A stretch of DNA of 64,000 nt from Paramagnetospirillum marisnigri (lineage in GTDB: Bacteria > Pseudomonadota > Alphaproteobacteria > Rhodospirillales > Magnetospirillaceae). The translations under genes and the position numbers were made by a program. The notes under the pieces are model-generated. The model made no database searches. It had not been told where the DNA came from and saw nothing but the letters and a program-made list of their open reading frames with translations. The stretch covers positions 1-64,000 of the forward strand of contig NZ_LWQT01000045.1 of NCBI RefSeq assembly GCF_001650715.1, given 5' to 3'. Shown in pieces: positions 44,259-53,202 of this stretch (position 1 is its first letter; each line of letters opens with the position of its first letter).

Positions 44259-44987
44259 TCATAGCCAGCCGACGGCCCGCAGGATCAGCAGCGAGGCATA
44301 GGCCAGCAGGAAAAGCCCGAACAGCCGGTTGAACAGGTCCAGCGGCATGGCCACGAACATCCGCTGGCCAACCGCCAGGAACATGGCCGCCGCCGTGGCC
44401 GCATAGGCCAGTTGCGGCCAGCCGAACAGGTCGGGCCGCAGCAGCGCCAGCACCAGCAACTGGCTGCTGGCGAAGGCGGTGTAGCAGAACGCGGTCAGGG
44501 CGCGCATGCCCTCCTTGTCGTCGCGACAGGCCCCGGCATAGATGGTCAGCAACCCGCCGCCCAGATTGGACAGTCCATGCACCACTCCCATGGCCAGCAG
44601 CCATTGCGGCTGATGCTCGGCCACCCAGCGGCGCATGGCGGCGACCAAGCGGGGCGGCGCCGCCCGCAATCCGGCGAAAGCCAGCAGAGCCAGCGCCACC
44701 CCCAACTCAAGACCCGCGCGAAGCTTGAATACCAGCACCAGGGCCAGCACGGCCGCCATGGGCGCCAGGCACCACAGGGCGAATCGGCGGGCGAATGCGG
44801 CCGATTGCAGGCCGCCGGCCCGGACCTGCAACAGGCTGACCGCCAGCGAGGCCGGCAGCAGGGTGGCCAGGGTCTCGGGATAGCCGAAACCGCTCAACAG
44901 CAGGGTCGGCGTGCCGAACACCAGCAATCCGACCCCGAACAAGGATTGGACCAGCGAGAAGATGAGAATGGAGGCGATGGCAAGCAA
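44259..44987 (-). CDS. TSUP (TauE/SafE)-family membrane permease
   Basis: A 242-residue membrane protein with about eight hydrophobic segments arranged in two halves. IFSLVQSLFGVGLLVFGTPT in the first half and VVHGLSNLGGGLLTIYAGAC in the second are typical of the sulfite exporter TauE/SafE group. The substrate is uncertain (sulfur- or organic anions). The upstream extension of the frame overlaps the gene at 45,129, so I place the start at TTG 44,987, which follows GGGGGCGGGA. No ATG is available near the homology boundary. It ends 25 bases after a dispersed palindromic repeat. Confidence 0.75.
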   Translation of the reverse strand: MLAIASILIFSLVQSLFGVGLLVFGTPTLLLSGFGYPETLATLLPASLAVSLLQVRAGGLQSAAFARRFALWCLAPMAAVLALVLVFKLRAGLELGVALALLAFAGLRAAPPRLVAAMRRWVAEHQPQWLLAMGVVHGLSNLGGGLLTIYAGACRDDKEGMRALTAFCYTAFASSQLLVLALLRPDLFGWPQLAYAATAAAMFLAVGQRMFVAMPLDLFNRLFGLFLLAYASLLILRAVGWL

Positions 44988-45128
44988 AACGTCCCGCCCC
45001 CGATCAGTAGAGCAGGTTCTCCCTACTCCTTTTCCGCCAGCCGGTATAGTCTCCACAGTCCGAGCGGACGGTTGCGAGATGGACGCACTCGCCGCTATCA
45101 TCCCCGCTTTGGATGCGGGACCACGGGC

Positions 45129-45455
45129 ATGGCGACGGAAGTCTATAGCTGCAGGGACGGCCAGGAGCTCAAGCAGGGCAAGCTGGACTATTGCGACATC
45201 GAGGACCGCGGCGAGGCCGAGGACGATGCCAAGCGCCGCTGCAAGCTGGACCCCTCTATCAAGAAGGTGGCTTATTACAAGGTCGCGCCCGATGGCGAGT
45301 TCCGCATGTTCTATTCCTACACCAACCCCAACTGCAAACCCGCGCCCAAGCCCCAGATCGCGGCGGGTCCGACACTGAAGAAGAAGCCTCCGGCCAAGAA
45401 GCCGGCCCCAAAGCCCGGCCTGTTGGCCCGGCTGAAGAAAAAGATCGGTCTGTGA
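45129..45455 (+). CDS. Small basic protein of unknown function
   Basis: A 108-residue protein. The N-terminal 75 residues have four cysteines (in YSCRDGQ, LDYCDIE, RRCKLD and NPNCKP) and the sequence VAYYKVAPDGEFRMFYSYTN. The C-terminal 35 residues are Lys/Pro/Ala-rich (KKKPPAKKPAPKPG), as in DNA-, membrane- or wall-associated tails. There is no signal peptide. I do not recognise the family. It is followed after four bases by the hydrolase gene. Confidence 0.6.
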   Translation: MATEVYSCRDGQELKQGKLDYCDIEDRGEAEDDAKRRCKLDPSIKKVAYYKVAPDGEFRMFYSYTNPNCKPAPKPQIAAGPTLKKKPPAKKPAPKPGLLARLKKKIGL

Positions 45456-45459
45456 TACC

Positions 45460-46260
45460 TTGAAGCTGGAACTACTGTATTGTCGGCCCACGGCCGCCAC
45501 CGTCGCCCACCCCATTCCAATTCTGTTCGTCCATGGCTCGTATTGCGGCGCCTGGGTGTGGTCCGAACACTTCATGCCGTTCTTTGCCCGGGCGGGTTTT
45601 ACCTGCCATGCCGTCTCCCTGCGCGGCCATGGCGGCAGTGAGGGCCGTTTCTTCTCGGCCTCGCTGGACGACTATGTCTCGGACGTGCGCCAGGCCATCG
45701 ATCATATCGGCGGCCGCTGCATCCTGGTGGGGCATTCCATGGGCGGGCTGGTGGCCCAGCACTGTCTGGCCGATGGCGACGAGGTCGCCGCCGCCGTGCT
45801 GATGTCCAGCGTGCCGCCCTCGGGCCTGGCCTCGTCGGCCCTGCACATGTCGGTATTCTCGCCCGATGTCTGCATGCAGCTGGCTCTGCTGCAAAGCGTC
45901 GGTCCGGCGGCGGTCAAGGGCGAGGTCATCCGCAAGGCCCTGTTCGCCGCCGAGACCCCGGCCGAGGACGTGGCGCGGCTGCTGCCTCGGTTCCAGCAGG
46001 AATCCCAGCGAATCTGCGTCGAATTGATGAACCCGCCCCGCCCCCGCCTGCCCAAGCCCGCCGGGGCGCTTCCCATCCTGGTCATGGGCGGCGATCGCGA
46101 TGTGCTAGTGCCCAGCTTCGCGCTCTACGAAACCGCCGCCTATTTCGATGCCGAACTCGAGGTGATGTCGGGCGCGCCGCACGGATTGATGCTGGACAGC
46201 CTGTGGTGGGAACCCACCGCCGACCGCATCCTGGGCTGGCTGCTCGCCCAGGGCCTGTGA
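45460..46260 (+). CDS. Alpha/beta-hydrolase fold protein
   Basis: A 266-residue hydrolase. PILFVHGSYCGAWVW holds the oxyanion loop, LVGHSMGGLVAQH the nucleophile elbow with Ser, GDRDVLVP the acid region and GAPHGLMLD the catalytic His, so the triad is complete. Substrate unknown (ester, lactone or haloalkane). The frame begins with TTG 45,460, as no ATG or GTG fits before the fold; the ribosome site is weak, so the start is uncertain. Four bases separate it from the preceding small gene. Confidence 0.88.
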   Translation: MKLELLYCRPTAATVAHPIPILFVHGSYCGAWVWSEHFMPFFARAGFTCHAVSLRGHGGSEGRFFSASLDDYVSDVRQAIDHIGGRCILVGHSMGGLVAQHCLADGDEVAAAVLMSSVPPSGLASSALHMSVFSPDVCMQLALLQSVGPAAVKGEVIRKALFAAETPAEDVARLLPRFQQESQRICVELMNPPRPRLPKPAGALPILVMGGDRDVLVPSFALYETAAYFDAELEVMSGAPHGLMLDSLWWEPTADRILGWLLAQGL

Positions 46261-46348
46261 CCCGTCGCCGCAGCGTGAGCCTTTCAATTTTCCGTTAACT
46301 GGCCTATAGTCAGACTCGGGTTAGTGTAGGGTTACTCTATCCAGGTCT

Positions 46349-46771
46349 ATGATGGCACTGAGTACCAAACAGATCGGTTCGGCAGCATCTTCCAGCGTCG
46401 CGGCGGCAACGGTCCGCATCGGCGGTGGCGGGCGCAATGTCGCGTCGGCGACCCGCGCCGATGTGGAGAAGCTGGACTTCACCCCCCATCTCGGCGTCAG
46501 CGAGGAACAGATCCTCCGCTTCCAGCAGGAAGCCGGGAACCTCAACCCCGATGGCCGCCGCAATTCCCGTGAGAACCGCGACGGCTTCACCCCACTGCTG
46601 TCGCGCTCCAGCCTGGGCATCGAGATCGAGGCCGCCGAGGAGCGCAATGCCGACGACTTCAAGCTGTCGCTGACCGACATCATGCGCGGCATCGGCAGCT
46701 ATGAGGAAAACATGCGTGTCACCTCACCCGCCGCGGTCAAGCCCGGCAGCGTGATGAACTACCTGTTCTGA
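46349..46771 (+). CDS. Hypothetical protein
   Basis: A 140-residue hydrophilic protein without signal peptide or membrane segments. It starts MMALSTKQIGSAASSSVAAA and has a Gly-rich stretch (RIGGGGRNVAS). The remaining part is mixed charged (GVSEEQILRFQQEAGNLNPD, then IEAAEERNADDFKLSLTDIM). Coding-biased third positions and its fit between neighbouring genes support a real gene, but the function is unknown. Either of two adjacent ATGs (46,349 or 46,352) may be used. Confidence 0.6.
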   Translation: MMALSTKQIGSAASSSVAAATVRIGGGGRNVASATRADVEKLDFTPHLGVSEEQILRFQQEAGNLNPDGRRNSRENRDGFTPLLSRSSLGIEIEAAEERNADDFKLSLTDIMRGIGSYEENMRVTSPAAVKPGSVMNYLF

Positions 46772-46783
46772 GAAAGCTTTCCG

Positions 46784-47713
46784 TCAGCCGACGCTGGTGA
46801 TGCGCCCGATCAACTCGGCCTTGACCGCTTCCGCCCGCCCGGTCTCCACCTGGCAGGTGCCGGCCGCGTCATGACCGCCGCCGCCGTATTCCAGCATCAG
46901 ATGCCCCACATCGGTCTTCGACGAGCGGTCCAGGATGGACTTGCCCACCGCGAACACGGTGTTGAGTTTCTTCGCCCCCCACATCACATGCATGGAGATG
47001 TTGGACTCGGGAAACAGGGCATAGATCATGAACCGGTTGGCGGCGTAGATGGTCTCTTCCTCTCGCAGGTCGAGAACCGCCAGCTTGCCATGCATGCGGG
47101 TACAGCGGATCAACTGGTGCTCGGCGCGCTCGGCATGGGATTCGAACAGCTGCAACCGCTCGACCACGTCGGGCAGCACCAGGATTTCCTCGATGGTGTG
47201 ATTGCGGCAATAGCCGATCAGGTCCAGCATCAACTGGGTATTGGAAATGGTGAAGTCGCGGAAACGCCCCAGGCCGGTGCGCGGATCCATGATGAAGTTC
47301 AGCAGGGTCCAGCCGGAAGGCGCCAGGATGTCCTCTTCCGAGTACTGGGCGGAATCGGCCTTGTCCACCGCCTCCATCATGTCGTCGGCGATGTGGGGAA
47401 AGCGGGCCTTGCCGCCGAAATGATCATAGACCACCCGGGCGGCCGAGGCGGCGCCGGGATCGATCACCCGGTTGTTCTTGCCGTCGACCCGGCGCATCTC
47501 GCTGGCATGGTGGTCGAAGCAGAGATGGACGCCGTCCACATAGGGCAGGTTGGTGGTGATGTCGTTGTCGGTAATGGCGACCTTGCCGTCCTGCATGTCC
47601 TTGGGATGGACGAAGACGATGTCGTCGATCATCTCCAACTCGCGCAGCAAGGTAGCGCAAACCAGTCCGTCGAAGTCCGAACGGGTGACCAGACGGAATT
47701 TCTTGGAGGACAT
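46784..47713 (-). CDS. DHH-family phosphoesterase (exopolyphosphatase-like)
   Basis: A 309-residue protein of the DHH/DHHA1 group. Motif I is RLVTRSDFDGLVCATLL, the DHH motif is HLCFDHHASEMRRVDG, and the C-terminal substrate motif is YGGGGHDAAGTCQVE (DHHA1 GGGH). These enzymes cleave phosphodiester or anhydride bonds of small nucleotides or polyphosphate with Mn. The particular substrate (pApA, nanoRNA or polyP) cannot be told. The ATG is followed by SSKKFRL as in alphaproteobacterial homologues. Confidence 0.9.
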   Translation of the reverse strand: MSSKKFRLVTRSDFDGLVCATLLRELEMIDDIVFVHPKDMQDGKVAITDNDITTNLPYVDGVHLCFDHHASEMRRVDGKNNRVIDPGAASAARVVYDHFGGKARFPHIADDMMEAVDKADSAQYSEEDILAPSGWTLLNFIMDPRTGLGRFRDFTISNTQLMLDLIGYCRNHTIEEILVLPDVVERLQLFESHAERAEHQLIRCTRMHGKLAVLDLREEETIYAANRFMIYALFPESNISMHVMWGAKKLNTVFAVGKSILDRSSKTDVGHLMLEYGGGGHDAAGTCQVETGRAEAVKAELIGRITSVG

Positions 47714-47796
47714 CAGGACTTACCCTTCTGTGTAACGAAATCTGACGGCCACCCTAGTCGGATTGGAAGCATTCGACAACGGCAAAGCTCCGCCGA

Positions 47797-48555
47797 CTAT
47801 TTGCGTGGCGTCCGCCGCGACACCATGTCCATCAACCGGTCGGGCAGGCATCCCGCCAGCCGGGCGGCCAGCAGCATGGGCCAGGGAAAGGCGATGCGGC
47901 CCCGGTTGCGCTCCAGCCCGCTGGCGATGATGCGGCAGGCGGGCTCCACCTCCATCAGGAAGGGCATGCGGAAGTTATTCACCGCCGTCATGGGGGTGGT
48001 GACGAAGCCGGGACAGATCACCGAGACCCCGACGCCCAGCGGCGCCAGCTCGGCCCGCAGCCCCTCGCCCCACACCCGCACCGCCGCCTTGGAGGCGCAA
48101 TAGGCCGGGGCGCCGGGAAAGCCCCGGAAGCCCGCCAGGGAACTCATGATCGCCACCTGCCCCCGCCGCCGCTCCGTCATGGCGGCGACGGCGGGCATCA
48201 CCGTGTTGATGACGCCATCCACATTGACGGCGAAGATGGCCCGTATCTGGTCGGCGCTCTCGCCGCCGCCATGGGTGCCCGCCGAGATGCCGGCATTGGC
48301 GATCGCCAAGTCCAGCGGCCTGTGAGCCTCGGACGCCTCGACCCAGGCGCGGGTCGCCGCGGCATCGCCGACATCGACAAGAGTGGCGATTACCTCGGCG
48401 CCGCTCGCCCGGCAATCGCTGGCGGTGCGCTCCAGCCGGACGGGGTCGCGACCGGACAGATGCAGCGTCACGCCAGACGCCGCGTAGAAACGGGCCAGCC
48501 CCGCCCCCAGCCCGGACGAGGCGCCGGTGATCAGGATGGAGACGGGCCTGCTCAT
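47797..48555 (-). CDS. Short-chain dehydrogenase/reductase
   Basis: A 252-residue classical SDR. The cofactor motif is ILITGASSGLGAGLARFYAA (GxxxGxG), the NAG motif is LAIANAGIS, and the catalytic residues are Ser in VAIMSSLAGFRG and Tyr-x-x-x-Lys in YCASKAAVRVW. It follows hepT by a four-base overlap, though it may simply share a transcript. The substrate is unknown; related proteins reduce fatty acyl or steroid ketones. Confidence 0.92.
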   Translation of the reverse strand: MSRPVSILITGASSGLGAGLARFYAASGVTLHLSGRDPVRLERTASDCRASGAEVIATLVDVGDAAATRAWVEASEAHRPLDLAIANAGISAGTHGGGESADQIRAIFAVNVDGVINTVMPAVAAMTERRRGQVAIMSSLAGFRGFPGAPAYCASKAAVRVWGEGLRAELAPLGVGVSVICPGFVTTPMTAVNNFRMPFLMEVEPACRIIASGLERNRGRIAFPWPMLLAARLAGCLPDRLMDMVSRRTPRK

Positions 48556-48896
48556 CCCCCCTCCCCCAGCAAGGCCCGGAGCGGCCCCACCAACGGCGGC
48601 AGGTCGTGCCGCGCGCTGTCGAACACGATGGACGGATCGACGGAATGGTACTCGTGCACCAGGATGTTGCGCATCTCGGTCATGCGGCTCCAGGGAATCT
48701 CCGGGTGGCGCTCGGTGACGGCGTTGGGCACCCTTTTTGCCGCCTCGCCGATGATTTCCAGGTTGCGGATCACCGCGTCGATGCTGCGGTCATCGGCCAC
48801 GAACTGGGCCTCGGTCATGCCGGAGGTATAGCGACGGATGCGCTCGATGGCCTCCAGAATATCCTCGATGCGTACCTTCCAGTCCTTGAAACTCAC
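48552..48896 (-). CDS. hepT: HepT-like ribonuclease toxin (DUF86)
   Basis: A 114-residue HEPN-type protein. The catalytic RX4HXY motif is RNILVHEY (Arg76, His81, Tyr83). The start is GTG 48,896, in a GTGA overlap with the mntA stop, and the frame reads VSFKDWKVRIEDILEAIE. HEPN toxins cut RNA, and in studied pairs the partner MntA modifies the HXY tyrosine with AMP to neutralise the toxin. The last four bases overlap the SDR start. Confidence 0.88.
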   Translation of the reverse strand: MSFKDWKVRIEDILEAIERIRRYTSGMTEAQFVADDRSIDAVIRNLEIIGEAAKRVPNAVTERHPEIPWSRMTEMRNILVHEYHSVDPSIVFDSARHDLPPLVGPLRALLGEGG

Positions 48897-49336
48897 CGGC
48901 CGCAGGCCTCCTCGCCGAAAATGGGCAGGCATTCTTCCAGGATACGCCGCTTCAGGCGCGGCTTGATATTGCCCGAGGTGATCAGGTCCACCGGGCGCCC
49001 CAGCACCCCTTCCAGGGCATGCTTCAGTTCGACAAAGCGGAACAGCCCGCCCGGCTGGCCGGGATGGAAATCCACCATCAGGTCGATATCGCTGGTGGGC
49101 TTGGCGTCGTTCCTGACCACCGAGCCGAACAGCGACAAGGCGCGGACGCCGAAGCGCTCCATCAGATGGCCGTTCTCGCGCAGCCGCGCCACCACTTCGT
49201 CGCGGGTGATGGGCTGGCGGCGGCGCGACACCCGACCGGCATAGGCCTTGACCGCGTCGGCCTTGTCGGCGGGCACGCGCACCACGATCTCGATGACATT
49301 CGGCCTGTCGCGTTGCGGCTTGCGGCGTTCGATCAT
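48893..49336 (-). CDS. mntA: MntA-like nucleotidyltransferase antitoxin
   Basis: A 147-residue protein. The minimal nucleotidyltransferase signature GSX10DXD is complete: Gly71-Ser72 in LFGSVVRND and Asp83-x-Asp85 in SDIDLMVDF. It ends IFGEEACGR. About 60 residues precede the core, including a basic region (RRKPQRDRP), longer than most MntA proteins; a start nearer the core is possible, but no clear ribosome site marks one. Its stop is part of the hepT GTG start. Confidence 0.88.
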   Translation of the reverse strand: MIERRKPQRDRPNVIEIVVRVPADKADAVKAYAGRVSRRRQPITRDEVVARLRENGHLMERFGVRALSLFGSVVRNDAKPTSDIDLMVDFHPGQPGGLFRFVELKHALEGVLGRPVDLITSGNIKPRLKRRILEECLPIFGEEACGR

Positions 49337-49414
49337 GCCGAAAAGCTTAGGCTTGGAGGCGAGGCGCCGCAAGGCTATAACCGGGCACGGCAACCACCCG
49401 GAAGGACCGCGCCC

Positions 49415-50320
49415 GTGACAGTTTCCAGCATGACCGGCTATGCCCGCGCCGAAGGCCGCGACGCCCAGGCCTCGTGGGTTTGGGAGGCGAAAAGCGTCAA
49501 CGGCCGGGGGCTCGAGGTCCGCTGCAAGCTGCCCTACGGCCATGACGGGCTGGAAATCGCCGCCCGCGACGCCGCCGCCAAGCGGCTGAAGCGCGGCAAT
49601 GTGCAACTGTCGCTGTCCCTCAGCCGGGCAAGCGAAGAGCAGTCGCAGATCCAGGTCAACACCCCCATGCTGGCGCAGCTGCTGTCCATGTGCAAGGAGT
49701 GGGAGGGCCGCTTCCCCGGCGTCGCCCCCGCCCGCCTCGACGGTCTGCTGGCCATCAAGGGCGTGCTGGAACCGGCCACCGACGCCGCCGAGCCCGGCGA
49801 TGACGAAGCCACCCGCCAGGCCCGCGAGGCCGCCATGAAAGCCAGCCTGGAGGCCTTGCTGGACCAGTTGGCCGCCATGCGCCGCGACGAGGGCGCCCGT
49901 ATCCTGGCGGTGCTGACCAGCCAGATGGATGAGATCAATGCCCTGACCGCCAAGGCGGCCGCCTCGGCGGCGCTGCGGCCCGAAGCCATCCGCGAGCGCT
50001 TCCAGACCCAGGTCGCCGCCGTGCTGGAGGCGGTTCCCGCCCTGTCCGAGGACCGGGTGGCGCAGGAAGTGGCGCTGCTGGTGGTCAAGGCCGATGTGCG
50101 GGAAGAACTGGATCGGCTGCGCGCCCATGTGGAAGCGGCGCGCGAACTGCTGGCCCAGGGCGGCGCCGTGGGGCGCAAGCTCGACTTCCTGGCCCAGGAA
50201 TTCAATCGCGAGGCCAATACCCTGTGCTCCAAGTCGTCGGATGTGGAGCTGACCCGCATCGGCCTCGACCTCAAATCCGTCATCGACCAGTTCAAAGAGC
50301 AGGTCCAGAACATCGAGTAG
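49415..50320 (+). CDS. YicC-family endoribonuclease
   Basis: A 301-residue protein. The family begins with the SMTGYARAEG motif and WEAKSVNGRGLEVRCKLPYG, and ends with the conserved C-terminal DUF1732 domain (VGRKLDFLAQEFNREANTLC, then SSDVELTRIGLDLKSVIDQF). YicC proteins are RNases taking part in small-RNA turnover in enterobacteria. GTG 49,415 is chosen because GGAAGG lies upstream and only five codons precede MTGYAR. It is followed by gmk after four bases, a conserved pairing. Confidence 0.92.
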   Translation: MTVSSMTGYARAEGRDAQASWVWEAKSVNGRGLEVRCKLPYGHDGLEIAARDAAAKRLKRGNVQLSLSLSRASEEQSQIQVNTPMLAQLLSMCKEWEGRFPGVAPARLDGLLAIKGVLEPATDAAEPGDDEATRQAREAAMKASLEALLDQLAAMRRDEGARILAVLTSQMDEINALTAKAAASAALRPEAIRERFQTQVAAVLEAVPALSEDRVAQEVALLVVKADVREELDRLRAHVEAARELLAQGGAVGRKLDFLAQEFNREANTLCSKSSDVELTRIGLDLKSVIDQFKEQVQNIE

Positions 50321-50324
50321 CGCC

Positions 50325-50984
50325 ATGACCCAGACCACGCCCCCCACCCTTCCCGCCACCATCCACCGCCGGGGTCTGATGCTGGTGATGTCGTCGCCGT
50401 CGGGCGCGGGCAAGACCACCATTTCCCGCGCCCTGCTCGCCAGGGACGACGGCATCGCCATGTCGGTATCCGCCACCACCAGGGCGCCGCGCCCCGGCGA
50501 GGTGGACGGCCAGGACTATTATTTCGTTCCGGTGCCCCGCTTCCAGGAAATGGTCGAGGCGGGCGAGTTCCTGGAACACGCCAAGGTCTTCGACAATTAC
50601 TACGGCACGCCGCGCGGGCCGGTGGAGGCGGTGCTGTCCCAGGGCCGCGACGTCATGTTCGACATCGACTGGCAGGGCACCCAGCAATTGCGCCAGACCG
50701 CCCGGGCCGATCTGGTGTCGGTGTTCGTGCTGCCGCCCTCGGTGGCGGAGCTGGAACGCCGCCTGCACAGCCGCGCCCAGGACTCGGCCGAGGTGGTGGC
50801 CAAGCGCATGGCCAAGGCGGGCGACGAAATGAGCCATTGGCCGGAATACGACTACATCATCGTCAATGTGGACGTGGAACAGTCCATCGCCAATGTCCAG
50901 GCCATCCTGACCGCCGAGCGGCTGAAGCGCGAGCGCCAGGTGGGCATGCACGATTTCGTCACCCGGCTGCGCGGCCTGGATTAG
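50325..50984 (+). CDS. gmk: Guanylate kinase
   Basis: A 219-residue kinase converting GMP to GDP. The P-loop is MSSPSGAGKTTISRALLARD, the GMP-binding segment is SVSATTRAPRPGEVDGQDYY and the lid carries RLHSRAQDSAEVVAKRM. VMFDIDWQGTQQLRQ is the Walker B-like motif. The full length matches bacterial Gmk. YicC-Gmk pairing supports the identity. The next gene starts 12 bases later. Confidence 0.97.
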   Translation: MTQTTPPTLPATIHRRGLMLVMSSPSGAGKTTISRALLARDDGIAMSVSATTRAPRPGEVDGQDYYFVPVPRFQEMVEAGEFLEHAKVFDNYYGTPRGPVEAVLSQGRDVMFDIDWQGTQQLRQTARADLVSVFVLPPSVAELERRLHSRAQDSAEVVAKRMAKAGDEMSHWPEYDYIIVNVDVEQSIANVQAILTAERLKRERQVGMHDFVTRLRGLD

Positions 50985-50996
50985 AAGGACCTGACC

Positions 50997-51677
50997 ATGG
51001 AGGCATCGGCGAAGGAATTCTGGTCGGAGCGCAAGGAGGAGTTCGGCCGAACCTCCTCGAACGCGACGCTGTTTCGCTTCCTCGGCCAGGCGGGCTTTGA
51101 TTTCACCCGCAAGAAGGTGCTGGAAGTGGGCTTCGGTTTCGGCTCCGACCTGCTGGAAGCCGAGCGGCGCGGTGCCGAAATCTACGGCGTCGATATCAGT
51201 GCCAAGGCGGTGGAGGCCTTCAGGCAGAGAACCGGACGAACCACCGTCCGTGTCGCCGACATGACCCTCGCCCCCCCGGGATTCGATTGCCTGTTCGACG
51301 CCATCTATAGCCGGGATACGGTCTATTATTTCAGTGATGCTGAACTGACCGCCTTTGCCGGACACTGCCGCGACGCGCTGGTCCCCGGCGGGCTGCTCAT
51401 GCTGCATTTCATCCAGGGCAGCGGTCGCCGCGACGTCGCCGATACCGTGTCCGCCCGGCCGGTCCCGCTCGATGACTGGCAGTGGCAGGACCACTCGCTG
51501 CACCCCGACAATCCCATCCGCCATCTCGATCCGGAAGACCTGGCGGGCATCATGGCCGAGGCGGGTTTGCGCCTGGTGGGGAAAAAGACGGTGTGGGAGA
51601 CCTATGGGGTGAGGGAAGACCTCATCCAGTGCAATCGCTACCTGCTGTTTGCCCGCCCCGTCTCGGCCTCGCCATAG
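50997..51677 (+). CDS. SAM-dependent methyltransferase
   Basis: A 226-residue class I methyltransferase. Motif I is VLEVGFGFGSDLLEAERRGA near residues 40-55, motif II GVDISAKAVEAF, and GFDCLFDAIYSRDTVYYFSD with LVPGGLLMLHFIQG cover motifs III and IV. The lipid- or polyketide-like or small-molecule substrate cannot be assigned. GAAGGAC precedes the ATG. Twelve bases separate it from gmk, so a shared transcript is likely. Confidence 0.85.
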   Translation: MEASAKEFWSERKEEFGRTSSNATLFRFLGQAGFDFTRKKVLEVGFGFGSDLLEAERRGAEIYGVDISAKAVEAFRQRTGRTTVRVADMTLAPPGFDCLFDAIYSRDTVYYFSDAELTAFAGHCRDALVPGGLLMLHFIQGSGRRDVADTVSARPVPLDDWQWQDHSLHPDNPIRHLDPEDLAGIMAEAGLRLVGKKTVWETYGVREDLIQCNRYLLFARPVSASP

Positions 51678-51688
51678 CCACTACGGCC

Positions 51689-51709
51689 GCTATAATATTC
51701 CGTTATAGC
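51689..51709. promoter_or_regulatory. AT-rich dyad upstream of the CoA-transferase gene
   Basis: The 7-bp arms GCTATAA (51,689) and TTATAGC (51,703) flank TATTCCG. The segment 51,689-51,745 is strikingly AT-rich for this genome and probably contains the promoter of the CoA-transferase gene at 51,786, with the dyad as a possible operator. Confidence 0.4.
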
Positions 51710-51785
51710 AATTATACAGATTATGTTATTTCCATGATACCTCGTCTGCGGCAGGGTGTCTCCCATCTGCATTAGAGGAGGCCTC

Positions 51786-52997
51786 ATGGCCGGAGCGCTG
51801 TCGCATCTGCGTATTCTCGATCTCAGCCGGGTGCTGGCCGGCCCCTGGGCCGGGCAGTTGCTGGCGGATCTGGGAGCGGACGTCATCAAGGTCGAAAAGC
51901 CCGGCGAGGGTGACGATACCCGCGCCTGGGGCCCCCCCTTCCTGAAGGATGCCGACGGCAGGGACACCCGCGAAAGCGCCTATTACCTGTCCACCAATCG
52001 CGGCAAGCGGTCGCTGGCCATCGACTTCACCCGGCCGGAAGGCCAGGCGCTGGTCCGCCAGCTGGCCGCCCAGTGCGACGTGGTGCTGGAGAACTTCAAG
52101 GCGGGCGGCCTGGCCAAATACGGCCTGGACTATGCGTCCCTGCGGCAGGTCCGGCCGGATATCGTCTATTGCTCCATCACCGGTTTCGGCCAGGATGGCC
52201 CCTATGCCCACCGCGCCGGATACGATTTCCTGGTCCAGGGCATGGGCGGCCTGATGAGCCTGACCGGCGAGCCCGACGGCGACCCCATGAAGGTGGGGGT
52301 CGCCCTGACCGACATCTTCACCGGCATGTATGCCAGTGTCGCCGTGCTGGCCGCCCTGGCCCACCGCGACCGCACCGGCCAGGGGCAGCATGTGGACCTC
52401 GCCCTGCTGGACGTCCAGGTGGCGGTTTTGGCCAATCAGGCCAGCAATTATCTGGTGGGCGGCATGGTGCCCCGGCGCCTGGGCAATGCCCATCCCAATA
52501 TCGTGCCCTATCAGGCCTTTCCCACCGCCGACGGCCATGTGATCCTGGCGGTGGGCAATGACGGCCAGTTCCAGAAATTCTGTGGCGTCGCGGGCTGCCC
52601 CGCCCTGGCCGAGGATCCCCGCTTCGCCACCAATGCCGAGCGGGTGCGCAACCGCGAGACCCTGGTGCCATTGCTAAAGGCGGCGCTGGGCGCACGACCC
52701 AGCGCCGAGTGGATCAGGGATCTGGAGGCGGCGGGGGTTCCCTGCGGCCCCATCAACAACCTGGCCCAGGTGTTCGACAATCCACAGATTCAGCATCGCG
52801 GCATGGTGGCCCGGCTGGACCATCCCGAGGCCGGACAGGTCAATCTGGTGGCCAACCCCATTCACTTCTCGGAAACGCCTATCGCCTATGACCGGGCGCC
52901 GCCACGGTTGGGCGCCGATACGGATGACCTGTTGTCCGACCTGCTGGGGCTTGACGAGGTCGCTATCGCCGAACTGCGGGCCAAGGGCGTGGTTTAG
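51786..52997 (+). CDS. CaiB/BaiF family CoA-transferase
   Basis: A 403-residue class III CoA-transferase. The start LRILDLSRVLAGPWAGQLLA, the motif DVIKVEKPGEGDDTRAWG with the catalytic Asp region, and VYCSITGFGQDGPYAHRAGY are typical of the family. GAGGAGG lies eight bases before the ATG. These enzymes move CoA between carboxylic acids; the particular acids (formate/oxalate, mesaconate, succinate) cannot be decided. An AT-rich promoter region with a dyad precedes it. Confidence 0.92.
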   Translation: MAGALSHLRILDLSRVLAGPWAGQLLADLGADVIKVEKPGEGDDTRAWGPPFLKDADGRDTRESAYYLSTNRGKRSLAIDFTRPEGQALVRQLAAQCDVVLENFKAGGLAKYGLDYASLRQVRPDIVYCSITGFGQDGPYAHRAGYDFLVQGMGGLMSLTGEPDGDPMKVGVALTDIFTGMYASVAVLAALAHRDRTGQGQHVDLALLDVQVAVLANQASNYLVGGMVPRRLGNAHPNIVPYQAFPTADGHVILAVGNDGQFQKFCGVAGCPALAEDPRFATNAERVRNRETLVPLLKAALGARPSAEWIRDLEAAGVPCGPINNLAQVFDNPQIQHRGMVARLDHPEAGQVNLVANPIHFSETPIAYDRAPPRLGADTDDLLSDLLGLDEVAIAELRAKGVV

Positions 52998-53202
52998 ACT
53001 GTGTCCGGTTTAATTTTTCTTGTGCGGCCGAAAGCTTGAATGCGGTTGCGTTTCAGGGCCTCGGCGCCGCCAGGGCACTCGAAAAATGATTGACCTCCAA
53101 GACTCCAAGAACACCAAGAACACCAAGAGACCGACGCGGTTTTCTACTCACCGTCATGGGTGACGACAAGGAACCATCGATTCTACCGAACTCGGACAGA
53201 CT

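Noticed and set aside
53090-53135. Short tandem repeat of AAGAACACC type before the HD-GYP stop side
   Set aside because: Only about two and a half copies; no reading frame or regulatory pattern attached.
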